NCBI RefSeq assembly: GCF_023712105.1
Contig: NZ_JAMLJI010000002.1
Coordinates: 186,001 to 250,000, forward strand
Length of the DNA stretch: 64,000 bases
Source: Larsenimonas suaedae
GTDB lineage: Bacteria > Pseudomonadota > Gammaproteobacteria > Pseudomonadales > Halomonadaceae
Direction: 5' to 3'
In this document: piece after piece, positions 45,963-56,800 of the stretch
Layout: each line of letters starts with the position of its first letter
How positions within the stretch are numbered: the first letter of the stretch is position 1
The notes under the pieces: generated by a model
What the model was told of the DNA's origin: nothing
The model's input: only the letters and a program-made list of their open reading frames with translations
Database searches by the model: none
Translations under genes and position numbers: made by a program

Positions 45963-46967
45963 ATGTGCGCCTCCTCCCGTGTCACCCTTGATGCTGTTGC
46001 TGACGCCGCCGGTGTCAGCCGGATCACTGTATCTCGAGCGTTCTCAAACCCGGAGCGCCTGCGCCAGGACACGCTTGATCATGTGCTGCGCACGGCCTCA
46101 GAGCTTGGTTATCGCCCGAAGCGCGCACCCGTCTCGACCAAGGACGCGCCCAGAACACGACGCATCGGGGTGGTCAGCCCCGACATGGACAATCCGTTCT
46201 TCGGTCGAATCGCAAGCTCGATCAATCGATTGGGGTTTGAGGAAGACATCGACATCGTGATGTATGACTCGTTCGAGTCAGAGGCCCAGGAAAGCCGAAT
46301 CATTCATCGTCTGATCGCGCAGAATGTCGATGCCATCATCCTGTCGGTCATCTCATCCGATGTGATGTATCAGACGCGCCAACCGCAGTGGCTCAAGGCC
46401 CTGGAGACCGCACGGATTCCGCTGATTCTGGTCGACCGCGAGGTCAATGTGCCGCATTTCGGGGGGGTCTATATAGACAACCTGGACTGCGGGTATCAGG
46501 CGGGGCGATGGATGATCGATCAGTCCATCAGGGACGTTTTAGTGGTATCCGGACCGTCGGACTCACTGGTATCCATCGGCCGTACGTCAGGCATCCGCGA
46601 AGCGCTCGGAAGTGCCGCTCAAATCGACGTCCGCTACGCCGATTTCACGATGACCCCGGCGTATCACCTCATGAAACAGCGATTGCAGGAAGCCCCTCCG
46701 CCACAGGGCATCATCGGTATCAATAACCAGATTTCACTGGGCATCCTGAAGGCCTGCGCAGAACAAAAGCTTTACCCGGGACGCGGTATTACTCTGTTCA
46801 GCATCGATGAAGTCGCTCTGGCCGATGTGTTCGGAATGCATATTCCCTGCATGCGGCTCGATACCGACGAAATGGCGGCAAGGGCGCTTTCCATGGCGCT
46901 TCAGGCGACGCGCCATGATGTGGGAGGAGGTACGCGAATGATTGTTCGTGGAAAGCTAAAGCCCTGA
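45963..46967 (+). CDS. LacI-family transcriptional regulator of the polyol operon
   Basis: The 334-residue protein has an N-terminal helix-turn-helix, SRVTLDAVADAAGVSRITVS (about 5-24), a hinge, and a periplasmic-binding-protein-like effector domain (RIGVVSPDMDNPFFGRIASS onward). It is divergent from the transporter operon, so it probably represses it and responds to a polyol or its ketose. The start at 45963 fits the family length but has a poor RBS; ATG 45930 would add 11 residues and overlap the palindrome at 45919-45928. Pseudomonas mannitol operons use an AraC-type regulator (MtlR) instead. Confidence 0.9.
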   Translation: MCASSRVTLDAVADAAGVSRITVSRAFSNPERLRQDTLDHVLRTASELGYRPKRAPVSTKDAPRTRRIGVVSPDMDNPFFGRIASSINRLGFEEDIDIVMYDSFESEAQESRIIHRLIAQNVDAIILSVISSDVMYQTRQPQWLKALETARIPLILVDREVNVPHFGGVYIDNLDCGYQAGRWMIDQSIRDVLVVSGPSDSLVSIGRTSGIREALGSAAQIDVRYADFTMTPAYHLMKQRLQEAPPPQGIIGINNQISLGILKACAEQKLYPGRGITLFSIDEVALADVFGMHIPCMRLDTDEMAARALSMALQATRHDVGGGTRMIVRGKLKP

Positions 46968-46995
46968 ACCTGTTCGACTCCAAGGCGGGTCGGGC

Positions 46996-47760
46996 TTACT
47001 CGAGCGCCTTGCTTAGAAACGCGTTACGCCAACTGAACGTTGCGTCCGAGCTGAGCTCTAGAAATTCCTGGTAGTACTTCGGAGCGATACGCGCCTTGAT
47101 GGCTTCCATCATGTAAAGCGACGCTTCGGGTAATGACGTGATCAACTCATGATAATTGATGTAGTAAGGCGCACGTTGACCGTAAAGGTCCTGGAAGCTG
47201 CCAACGCGCTCGAAACGCACATGCGATCCCTTGATCAATCGTGCGAACCTGGGCTCGATCAGTGCAAAACCGTGATAGCGCTCCAGTAGGCTTGCGACCG
47301 AGCCCATGCCAATCCAGAGGGCGTCGCGCGCATGACGAAAGCATTCTCGTTCGGCCGTGGTTTCGAGGAAGTCAAAGCCTCGCTTTTGGTAAAGTGTACT
47401 GGTAAGGAGAGAGAACCGAGACAGCTCGCAAATGGTGTCGACAGAAAACGTGGATGGGTCGCGCTGGTCATCGAAATTGTTTTCAAGCAGATGCTGAATG
47501 GGCAAGCCCTTTCCCTCTACGGGAGTGACGATTCGAAAGTAACCGATGGGCGTCTGGCTTTTTTGATGCCGAATAATGAAGTGCACGGCTTTATCGTCAA
47601 AAACATCCCACTCGTCTTCTATGTTATTGCCTGAAAGATAGCCGAACTTGTCGTGGTATATATTGCGCCTTAGCGAGCATCCGGAAATGTAATCATCGTA
47701 GCGACTTGCAATCAAAAACTCGAAATTTTCGAGAAAGAAGTCTATCGCTTCCCTATTCAT
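46996..47760 (-). CDS. Acyltransferase-like protein of the LuxI/FeeM/exosortase-associated superfamily
   Basis: The 254-residue cytoplasmic protein shows the pattern of acyl-homoserine-lactone synthase-like and N-acyl amino acid synthases: SLRRNIYHDKFGYL (29-42), an Asp/His pair DDKAVHFIIRHQ (55-66), PIGYFRIVTP (71-80) and CELSRFSLL (111-119). Arg31/32, Asp56, Arg76, Glu112 and Arg115 sit where the conserved charged residues fall in that superfamily. It may attach an acyl group from acyl-ACP or acyl-CoA to a small amine; the product cannot be predicted. Its ATG lies inside the end of the GGDEF-EAL gene (8-nt overlap), so it is translationally coupled and last in the four-gene operon. Recognition is by motif only, and divergence is high. 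Confidence 0.6.
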   Translation of the reverse strand: MNREAIDFFLENFEFLIASRYDDYISGCSLRRNIYHDKFGYLSGNNIEDEWDVFDDKAVHFIIRHQKSQTPIGYFRIVTPVEGKGLPIQHLLENNFDDQRDPSTFSVDTICELSRFSLLTSTLYQKRGFDFLETTAERECFRHARDALWIGMGSVASLLERYHGFALIEPRFARLIKGSHVRFERVGSFQDLYGQRAPYYINYHELITSLPEASLYMMEAIKARIAPKYYQEFLELSSDATFSWRNAFLSKALE

Positions 47761-50572
47761 TATATGGCCTTGTAATTGTATCTATATGAGCGGGGCGACC
47801 TACCCAGTACCCCTGTGCGTACTCCACGCCGATCGCTTTCAAATAATCGAATGTCGCCTCATCTTCTACAAATTCAGCAATGACCTGCTTACCGAATGAG
47901 CGACATACTTCAGCGATGGCAGAAACAATAATCTTGTTTTCTGATGATCTGTACAAATTGATAATGAATTCACCATCGATCTTTACATAGTCAGAGGGAA
48001 GCTGATTCAAATACTTGAAGCTGCTGAACCCCGAGCCGAAATCATCCAGCGCAATTGAACATCCAAGCGACTTAATTTTGCTTAGTGTCGCTTGCGCAAG
48101 CCCGAAGTCGATGACTGCCTCGGTTTCGGTAATTTCAATGATTAACCGAGCAGGGTCCGCCCCATGCGTGGCCAGACACGTTTCGAGGTACTCCGCAAGA
48201 TCCTGATCTCGCAGTGATTTACCCGATATATTGATGGACATCGAAATATCACCAAGACCTGACAGATACCGCACGCCGGCCTCGATGACGTGGCGGTCAA
48301 TATCGATGATGCGCCCATTACGCTCAGCCACCGGAATAAACTGGCCGGGTGAGAAAAAACCACCGGCGCCATCCGGAAGACGCAAGAGAAGCTCGTAGTG
48401 CCGCACATCCTCGCTTGCAATTGCCATAATTGGCTGCACAAAAAATTCGAACCGCTTTTCATCCAGCGCGGCCTTGATCAGATCATTCCAGTAGACCCGA
48501 TCTTCCAGCATCGCCTTATCAAGGTCCTGGGCTGTGGTGACGTACCAGTCGCGTAGCGGGTTTTCCTTGGCGATGTACATGGCGCAATCAGCGTTTGCCA
48601 TGATGGCCTCGGTGGTATCGCCATGCTCGGGGTAGATGGCGACACCGATGCTCGCCATGGCGCGGTGTCGACGCTCCTCGATGATGAAATTGATGTCCGA
48701 GAGACCGCTATTGATGCTGCGGGCCACCGTGACCGCACGCTCACAGTCATAACCTTCCAGCAAAATCGCGAACTCATCGCCTCCTAACCGGGCAATGACC
48801 GCGCCTTCCGGCAAAAGTTGGGTCAATTTTTGGGCAACCATCGACAACAGGCGATCACCGGCACCATGGCCACTAAGTTCGTTGACCTCCTTGAACTGAT
48901 CCAGGTCCAGATAGAAGACGGCGCCCGATGCCTTTTCCTCGAGTGATTGTTGAAGGCACACATTAAAATAGCGGCGGTTATAAAGGCCTGTTAACGGGTC
49001 CCTGTTGGCCAGCCAGATCAAGCGAGACTCGGCCGCCTTTTTCTCGGTAATGTCGACCCCGACGGAAACCCAATACCCCTCTTCGCCATCGGATAGATTC
49101 TGGATCGGCGAGTGGTACCACTCGATGACCATGTCCTTCTTGCCTGGCACACGGCTTTCGGTATGAAAGGAGACATTGCCGTAATCGAAGCTTTCGACCT
49201 GGAGAAACACATCCCTGAAGCACTGCCCCTTCAGCGCAGTCATGGGGCAGGAAAGCTTGCCGAGCGCAAACTGGTTGGCAAGCACGATGCCGGACGTCTC
49301 ACTGTGGGTGACGATGAACGCATTGGCGGTAAACAACAGCCGATCCACGAACTCTTTCTCGTGGGCCAGCTCCTTGATGTGCTGGGTCAGATCATCATTG
49401 CTTTTATAGAGGGCCTGCTGGAGACGCTGAAGCTGACTGGCCACCTCAATGGCCGTCCGCTGCAGTGTGCCAACCTCATCTCTGACGCGCCCTTTTAATT
49501 GCACCGCCTCCGAAAACTCATGAAACCGGCTTTGAGACAATAAGGGCAGCGACCCAATCACCCGCCTTAGATTCGACATTGGCCGCCACAAAAGGAGAAA
49601 TACCGCCATTTCGGCCAATAACCAGCCAAGTATCGCGATCATGAATACGCGCCGGGAATCGGATTGGATACTCGAATAACTTTCAGTGATGTTCGAGATG
49701 ATCACAACGTAGGCGGTATTATTGAGCCCGTTGAGCTGATCATTTAAGGGGAAGGCCATCAGATGGTAGTACTGGTCGTCGAAACGAACGCGCACCGGAC
49801 TTTTGCGCAGAGCGTTCTTGTCGTACTGAGTTGACCATAGAGCCAAACGCTCGAGGGTAGCGGCACGGTCGGTGGCGGCGACCACGTTGGCGCCCCAGGC
49901 GGGCAGCTCCTCGGAGCTACTGGAGTAGACGTTGTCGACCATGATGGCCAGCGCACTTTTCTTGTTGATATTGATGTAACGTGCGATATCGGCAATGGAC
50001 ACGGACAGCATGATAACGCCAACACTTTGCCCTCCACGAAGAATCGGGGAGAAGGCGTATTGTCGGCATGTAGTGCGGCAAACCAGCCGGGATAAAGGCT
50101 GCTCTTTCTCTAGCACCTTTTGAACCCAATAGCTGAAAAAATGCTCTCTACTGTTGTCAGGTATTGCGACATGCCCTCTTTGCGCCAGTTGACGGCTTTG
50201 GCGATCAAACACCTTGACTTCATCCACACCCACATCGAGCTGAAGTGTGGGCCACTGCGCCACAATCTTGTCATCCAGCCGCGTGCGGTCCGTGAGTTCG
50301 ACCGCCTCACCAAGTCCCTGCGTCGCCGCCAGTATGCTCGCCATATGTTTCAAACTGGCTTCAGAATTATTTAAGGCATTGACGATATCCAACTGCTGGC
50401 GCTGGTAACTGAGAAGCTGGCGCTCGTTAAGCTGCCCCTCGAGTTCCATCTGACTGACGCGATAAAAGGTCAGAGCCAGAAGAACAAGGATCACCGAGGT
50501 GGCGAAGAGCACTTTGAGTCTAAGACTTGAAAACCTGGGCACGCTTTTCAGAAACCGCATCTTTTGCCCCAT
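47753..50572 (-). CDS. Membrane-bound GGDEF-EAL c-di-GMP protein with periplasmic sensor and PAS domain
   Basis: The 939-residue protein has TM1 (about 20-37), a large periplasmic sensor (38-306) with a cysteine pair Cys165/Cys169 (LVCRTTCRQY), TM2 (309-329), a HAMP-like helix (330-390), PAS (about 405-510), GGDEF (515-680; RLGGDEFAIL, 595-604) and EAL (700-930). The EAL site keeps YELLLR (Glu727), NIS (781), EITE, DDFGSG (843-848), KID and Glu900, so phosphodiesterase activity is plausible. GGDEF is intact, but I see no RxxD inhibitory site five residues before it. It could make and break c-di-GMP. Its start shares the A of the upstream stop (TAATG), and its 3' end overlaps the acyltransferase gene. 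Confidence 0.93.
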   Translation of the reverse strand: MGQKMRFLKSVPRFSSLRLKVLFATSVILVLLALTFYRVSQMELEGQLNERQLLSYQRQQLDIVNALNNSEASLKHMASILAATQGLGEAVELTDRTRLDDKIVAQWPTLQLDVGVDEVKVFDRQSRQLAQRGHVAIPDNSREHFFSYWVQKVLEKEQPLSRLVCRTTCRQYAFSPILRGGQSVGVIMLSVSIADIARYININKKSALAIMVDNVYSSSSEELPAWGANVVAATDRAATLERLALWSTQYDKNALRKSPVRVRFDDQYYHLMAFPLNDQLNGLNNTAYVVIISNITESYSSIQSDSRRVFMIAILGWLLAEMAVFLLLWRPMSNLRRVIGSLPLLSQSRFHEFSEAVQLKGRVRDEVGTLQRTAIEVASQLQRLQQALYKSNDDLTQHIKELAHEKEFVDRLLFTANAFIVTHSETSGIVLANQFALGKLSCPMTALKGQCFRDVFLQVESFDYGNVSFHTESRVPGKKDMVIEWYHSPIQNLSDGEEGYWVSVGVDITEKKAAESRLIWLANRDPLTGLYNRRYFNVCLQQSLEEKASGAVFYLDLDQFKEVNELSGHGAGDRLLSMVAQKLTQLLPEGAVIARLGGDEFAILLEGYDCERAVTVARSINSGLSDINFIIEERRHRAMASIGVAIYPEHGDTTEAIMANADCAMYIAKENPLRDWYVTTAQDLDKAMLEDRVYWNDLIKAALDEKRFEFFVQPIMAIASEDVRHYELLLRLPDGAGGFFSPGQFIPVAERNGRIIDIDRHVIEAGVRYLSGLGDISMSINISGKSLRDQDLAEYLETCLATHGADPARLIIEITETEAVIDFGLAQATLSKIKSLGCSIALDDFGSGFSSFKYLNQLPSDYVKIDGEFIINLYRSSENKIIVSAIAEVCRSFGKQVIAEFVEDEATFDYLKAIGVEYAQGYWVGRPAHIDTITRPYNE

Positions 50573-51777
50573 TAAAAACGGTATGAGGCTTGAAGCAGAA
50601 ACAATCCCCAGTACTTGGATTCGCTTTCACGCTCGGCATTGAGCAGCCAACCGGTTCCTTCAACGTTATGATATTCTGCAGACAGCAAAAATTGAGACGT
50701 TGCTGACCATTGCACCCCAACCGTACGATCATAGGCATAGCGTGAGTAGCTTTTCCCAAACCCCGCCGCCTCAAACGCGTGACCATCAGGATCGTCCCTG
50801 TCCGAAATCATGACGTCATAGCGCAAAAGGCCTTGCCAATCGCTATTGAATCGGTAGACGTATTGCACATACCAGCTCTCACCTATCGTATTTACGTTGA
50901 ATAAATCATTACCCATATGGCTGAGCTTTCGATCGCGGTAGGCATATTCGGAGGTAAGGCTCCAATTGAGGCTGTTGTACTGGAGCGAGAGAACGATGGG
51001 CGTATAGCTGAAGCGGCCATCACCTATCGCATCAACGCTCGATTTATAATCCGCCTTGACATCTGCATACGTTAGTGCCGCAACGAATCGTCCGCCATCG
51101 TATTCATAAAGCAGTTGTGAAATCAGCGAAGGTTCAGCCTCTAGCGACCCCGGCAAGATGTCCATCAACACAGTATCTTCAACATCGTCATCGACCTGAG
51201 GCACTCCCCAGCCCAACTGGAAGCGAATGCTGCTGTCATCGAACCGATGATCGAAGTAACCAACGACCCCATCGCCTGACAACGATTGAGCACGGGTCCG
51301 GTCAAAGTAAATTGACTGAGGCAGCAGGATACTGGGTCGAGTAAAAGGAACATCTCGAGTCTGGTTGTAAAATCCAAACGGATTTTTTACACGACCTACT
51401 TTGATACCAAACGTTTCATCAACGTCTGAATGAATCTGGTAGTCGATCAGGCCGTAATCAAGCTTTGGGGATGCATCGCTGGCGTCGCCTCCCGCGCGCC
51501 GGCTCAGCACCTGTGCCGACATCAACAGATTGTCGGTCGGTCGCATCGATGCATTCAGACCCAGCTCATAAAATTCGAGGCTGCCGCCACTTGAACTGCT
51601 GGGCCCAAAGAAATCATTGGCGCTCGACACCACGAGCGCCTGACTCAGAAAGCCATGCACCTGGAACGTTTCCCAGGCATTCTCGAGCGGTTGAGCCTTG
51701 GCGTATGCTGAGCACATGAGCAGTAGCGCGCCGTAAAGGCTTTTTTCAATCCAACGATATGATGCGCACACGGTCAT
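50572..51777 (-). CDS. Beta-barrel outer-membrane protein, unknown function
   Basis: The 401-residue protein has a signal peptide (about 1-28, core LYGALLLMCSAYAKA) and long alternating amphipathic strands with aromatic girdles, ending in ASYRF, a C-terminal Phe typical of barrel insertion by BAM. The segment GIKVGRVKNPFGFYNQTRDV resembles the PFGFYN-like region of porin-like proteins. It is not a TonB receptor: it has no plug. The first 32 nt overlap the end of the PstS-like gene, and the stop overlaps the GGDEF-EAL start, so its product is made in step with both. It may be a pore or a sensor scaffold for the module. Confidence 0.75.
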   Translation of the reverse strand: MTVCASYRWIEKSLYGALLLMCSAYAKAQPLENAWETFQVHGFLSQALVVSSANDFFGPSSSSGGSLEFYELGLNASMRPTDNLLMSAQVLSRRAGGDASDASPKLDYGLIDYQIHSDVDETFGIKVGRVKNPFGFYNQTRDVPFTRPSILLPQSIYFDRTRAQSLSGDGVVGYFDHRFDDSSIRFQLGWGVPQVDDDVEDTVLMDILPGSLEAEPSLISQLLYEYDGGRFVAALTYADVKADYKSSVDAIGDGRFSYTPIVLSLQYNSLNWSLTSEYAYRDRKLSHMGNDLFNVNTIGESWYVQYVYRFNSDWQGLLRYDVMISDRDDPDGHAFEAAGFGKSYSRYAYDRTVGVQWSATSQFLLSAEYHNVEGTGWLLNAERESESKYWGLFLLQASYRF

Positions 51778-52192
51778 CCGCCTGTCCTTTCTTTACATAA
51801 CCGATCCCTCCTGGCGTGGTCGCCACCAGGTCGAGCATGTCACTGATTGATTCAACCGTATTGGGCGCCTGGCCTGTACCTGAGAATACGGCACGGTCCC
51901 AGGCGAGGCGCAACTGGTGCGGGTAGACGTTCAAGAGCTGTTTGCAGAAGGCGTCGTGCAAGGGGTTATTATCGGGCAACACAAAGACGTGCGCAGCCCG
52001 CCCCCCAGGAAACGTTCTAAGGCGCATGGCAAAGATAGCTCTGACACTCTCGGTACTGAGTGAGGCAAAACTGCTTTGCTTATTGGCGATCAGTACAATG
52101 GTCTCTTCGTGCTGAGCGCCTTTGGCGCTGCCTAGCAGCATGAAAAAGAGTAACCCTACCTGGACCAAACGCTTTAGACAAAAAACGTACAC
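51746..52192 (-). CDS. Short PstS-like periplasmic binding-domain protein
   Basis: The 148-residue protein has a signal peptide (about 1-26, ending GSAKGA) and one lobe-like domain of the phosphate-binding-protein type. SLSTESVRAIFAMRLRTFPG, the conserved LPDNNPLHDAFCKQLL, and TTPGGIGYVKKGQ match the PBP-like family in which stand-alone short versions occur. There is no ABC permease or ATPase nearby, so it is unlikely to serve uptake; it may bind a ligand and signal to the neighbouring sensor. First gene of the overlapping four-gene operon. About 200 nt upstream, down to the gltD terminator, must hold the promoter; I cannot place it. Confidence 0.78.
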   Translation of the reverse strand: MYVFCLKRLVQVGLLFFMLLGSAKGAQHEETIVLIANKQSSFASLSTESVRAIFAMRLRTFPGGRAAHVFVLPDNNPLHDAFCKQLLNVYPHQLRLAWDRAVFSGTGQAPNTVESISDMLDLVATTPGGIGYVKKGQADDRVRIISLD

Positions 52193-52395
52193 GTTACTGT
52201 TCGATTCCCACGGGGTTAGCCTCTAGCGTCAGAAAAGAGGGCGGCTTGAATGACCGAAAAAATCAGGACATGGCACCCAATCGGGAAAGCCACTTTTACT
52301 ACCATTGTTATCACTCATCTGCGTTATCGGCCATTTCTTTGTACGCTTAATATACTGACGTCATTCCCTCTTTCGAGCTAGGCCGGACTGTGCAT

Positions 52396-52423
52396 AAAAA
52401 AGGCTGCCTCTAAGGCAGCCTTT
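52396..52423 (-). terminator. Rho-independent terminator of gltBD
   Basis: On the minus strand AAAGGCTGCC (52423-52414), loop TTAGA, GGCAGCCTTT (52408-52399), running into six T (52401-52396). It lies about 30 nt past the gltD stop. Confidence 0.92.
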
Positions 52424-52453
52424 AAAACCATCCATCTTACATCCTGGCCGCTA

Positions 52454-53884
<1,431 letters not shown>

Positions 53885-56800
53885 TTATTCCGGACGACGA
53901 CGCGACTCGGCCAATAGACCGTTCAAGCTGGCCGCCTTGGGCTTGACCAGCCAGAAATGGCGCACATAGTCGGAAAAATCATCCAGGATCTCAGCGCCCC
54001 AGCGTGACCCCGTCTCTTCGACGTAGGCGGAAATCACCTCACGCAAGTGGCGACGGTAAGCCTCCATTGCCTCGGTATTGACGCGATGAATTTCCACCAA
54101 TTCATGGTTGTAGCGGTCGACGAAATTGCGATTCAAGTCGAGCACATAGGCAAAGCCGCCGGTCATTCCGGCACCGAAGTTGAGCCCGGTTTCACCCAGC
54201 ACACACACCAGACCACCGGTCATGTACTCGCAGCAGTGATCGCCTGCACCTTCGATCACGGCGTGCGCGCCTGAGTTACGCACCCCAAAACGCTCACCGG
54301 CAGTCCCTGAGGCATAAAGCGTGCCGCCTGTGGCTCCATAGAGACAGGTGTTGCCGATGATCGCGGTATCCTGGCTCTTGAACAGACTTTCCTTCGGCGG
54401 CGTCACCACAAGCTTGCCCCCGTTCATGCCCTTGCCGACGTAATCGTTGGCATCGCCTTCGAGGTACATGTTGAGCCCGCGCGCGTTCCAGACACCAAAG
54501 CTTTGGCCGCTGACACCGCTTAGTCGCAGTGTGATCGGTGCATCCTCAAGCCCCGCCTCTCCATAGCGCTTGGCGATGTAGCCTGAGATCATTGCCCCGA
54601 CGGAGCGGTCGCAGTTGGTCACACTGAAGCTGAATTCGCCACCGGCCTTGGCATCGATCGAGGCACGAAGTGCATCCAGGATTTCGTGGTTCTTGGCCCC
54701 TTTGTCATGCGGGTCATTGCGATCATGCGTGCAGTACTGCGGTGCGTCTTTCGACACCCAGTCGTTTTGAAGAAGCGACTCGAGATTGAGCTTGCCGTGA
54801 GACACCGTCGTGCCCTCGATCTTCTCAAGCAGATCCGTACGCCCGATAAGGTCGGTCAACTGAGTAACACCAAGCATCGCCATCAGCTCGCGCACCTCTT
54901 CTGCAATGAAGCGGAAGTAGTGCTTGACCATGTCGACCGTGCCGCGGAAATGCTCATCGCGCAGCGCCTTGTGCTGCGTGGCAACACCGGTGGCACAGTT
55001 GTTCAAGTGGCAGATACGCAAGTACTTGCAGCCAAGCGCGACCATCGGTGCGGTTCCGAACCCGAAACTTTCGGCGCCGAGGATAGCGGCTTTGATTACA
55101 TCGAGCCCGGTCTTCAGGCCGCCATCGGTCTGAAGCCGAATCTTGTCACGCAAACCGTTGATTCGAAGCGCCTGATGCACTTCAGGCAAGCCCAGTTCCC
55201 AGGGGCTTCCTGCGTGCTTGATCGACGTCAGCGGGCTGGCCGCCGTACCGCCGTCGTACCCCGAGACCGTCACCAGATCCGCATAGGCCTTGGCCACGCC
55301 TGTCGCGATGGTGCCAATGCCGGGCTCCGACACCAGTTTGACCGAAATCTGAGCCGTGGGATTGACCTGCTTCAGATCGAAAATGAGCTGCGCCAGATCC
55401 TCGATCGAGTAGATATCGTGGTGCGGCGGCGGCGAAATCAGCGTCACCCCGGGCACGGCGTAGCGAAGCCGCGCGATCAGATCGTTAACCTTGCCACCGG
55501 GCAACTGACCGCCCTCACCGGGCTTGGCGCCCTGCGCCACCTTGATCTGGAGAACTTCGGCGTTGACCAGATAGGCAGGCGTCACGCCAAAGCGGCCGGA
55601 CGCGATCTGCTTGATCTTGGAGCTCTTGATCGTGCCGTAGCGGGCGGGGTCTTCACCACCCTCACCGGAGTTGGAACGCCCACCCGTCTCATTCATCGCC
55701 TGCGCCAGCGCCTCATGCGCCTCCGGCGACAATGCACCAAGTGACATGCCTGCGCTGTCAAAGCGCGGCAGAAGCGCTTCGACCGGCTCGACGTCTTCGA
55801 TCGGTACAGCATGCTCACCGGGCTTCAGGTTCAGAAGGTCGCGAATGGTCGCAACCGGCCGCTCATTGACGAGCTTGGCGAACGCCTTCCACTTTTGGTA
55901 ATCACCCTGCTGAACCGCCTGCTGCAGTACAGTGACGACATCGGGGTTATAGGCATGATACTCATAGCCGTGAACGTACTTGAGCAAACCGCCGTGGCGC
56001 GTTGACTTGCGCGGAATCCACGCATCCTTCGCCAGCAGCTCCTGCTGCATCTGGATTTCGGCAAAGCCGGTCCCCTCGATGCGTGACGCCATGCCCGGGA
56101 AACACATGCCCATCACGTCGGAGTCGAGCCCGACGGCCTCGAACAGGAGTGCGCCGCGATAAGAAGCAATGTGGGAAATACCCATCTTCGACAGAATCTT
56201 GAAGATGCCCTTCTGCATGCCGCGGCGATAGTTTTCACGGCCATCGGCCGGATCGCCGAGCACCTCACCGGCACGGTACATGTCGGCCATGACCTGATAG
56301 GCCAGATAGGGATAGATCGCTGTCGCACCCACCCCGAACAGCACCGCCATCTGGTGCGCGTCGCGGGCGTAGCCGGTCTCGACAATCAGATTGACGCGGG
56401 GCCGCAGAGCCTTCTTGGCAAGGTGGTGATGCACCGCCCCGACTGCCAGAGCCGGATGAATCGGGAGCTGCCCCTTTTCAAGGCCCAGATCGCTTAGCAC
56501 CAGAAGGACCTTGCCATTACGCGCTGCGTGCTCGGCGGTTTCACACAAGCCTTCGAGCGCCTGCTTGAGACCTTGGTGCGCCGGGTCGTAGAGCATCGAG
56601 AACCGCTCACACTCAAGCCCTGATGAGCTTTGAGTGGTCATTGCAGTGAACTTGCGTGGCGACAGAATCGGGGTGGTCAAGACCAGCCGATGAGCGTGTT
56701 CGGGCGAGGCCTGGAACACGTTCATTTCAGCGCCCAGACAGGTTTCGAGCGACATCACGATCGACTCACGGATCGGGTCGATCGGCGGATTCGTGACCTG

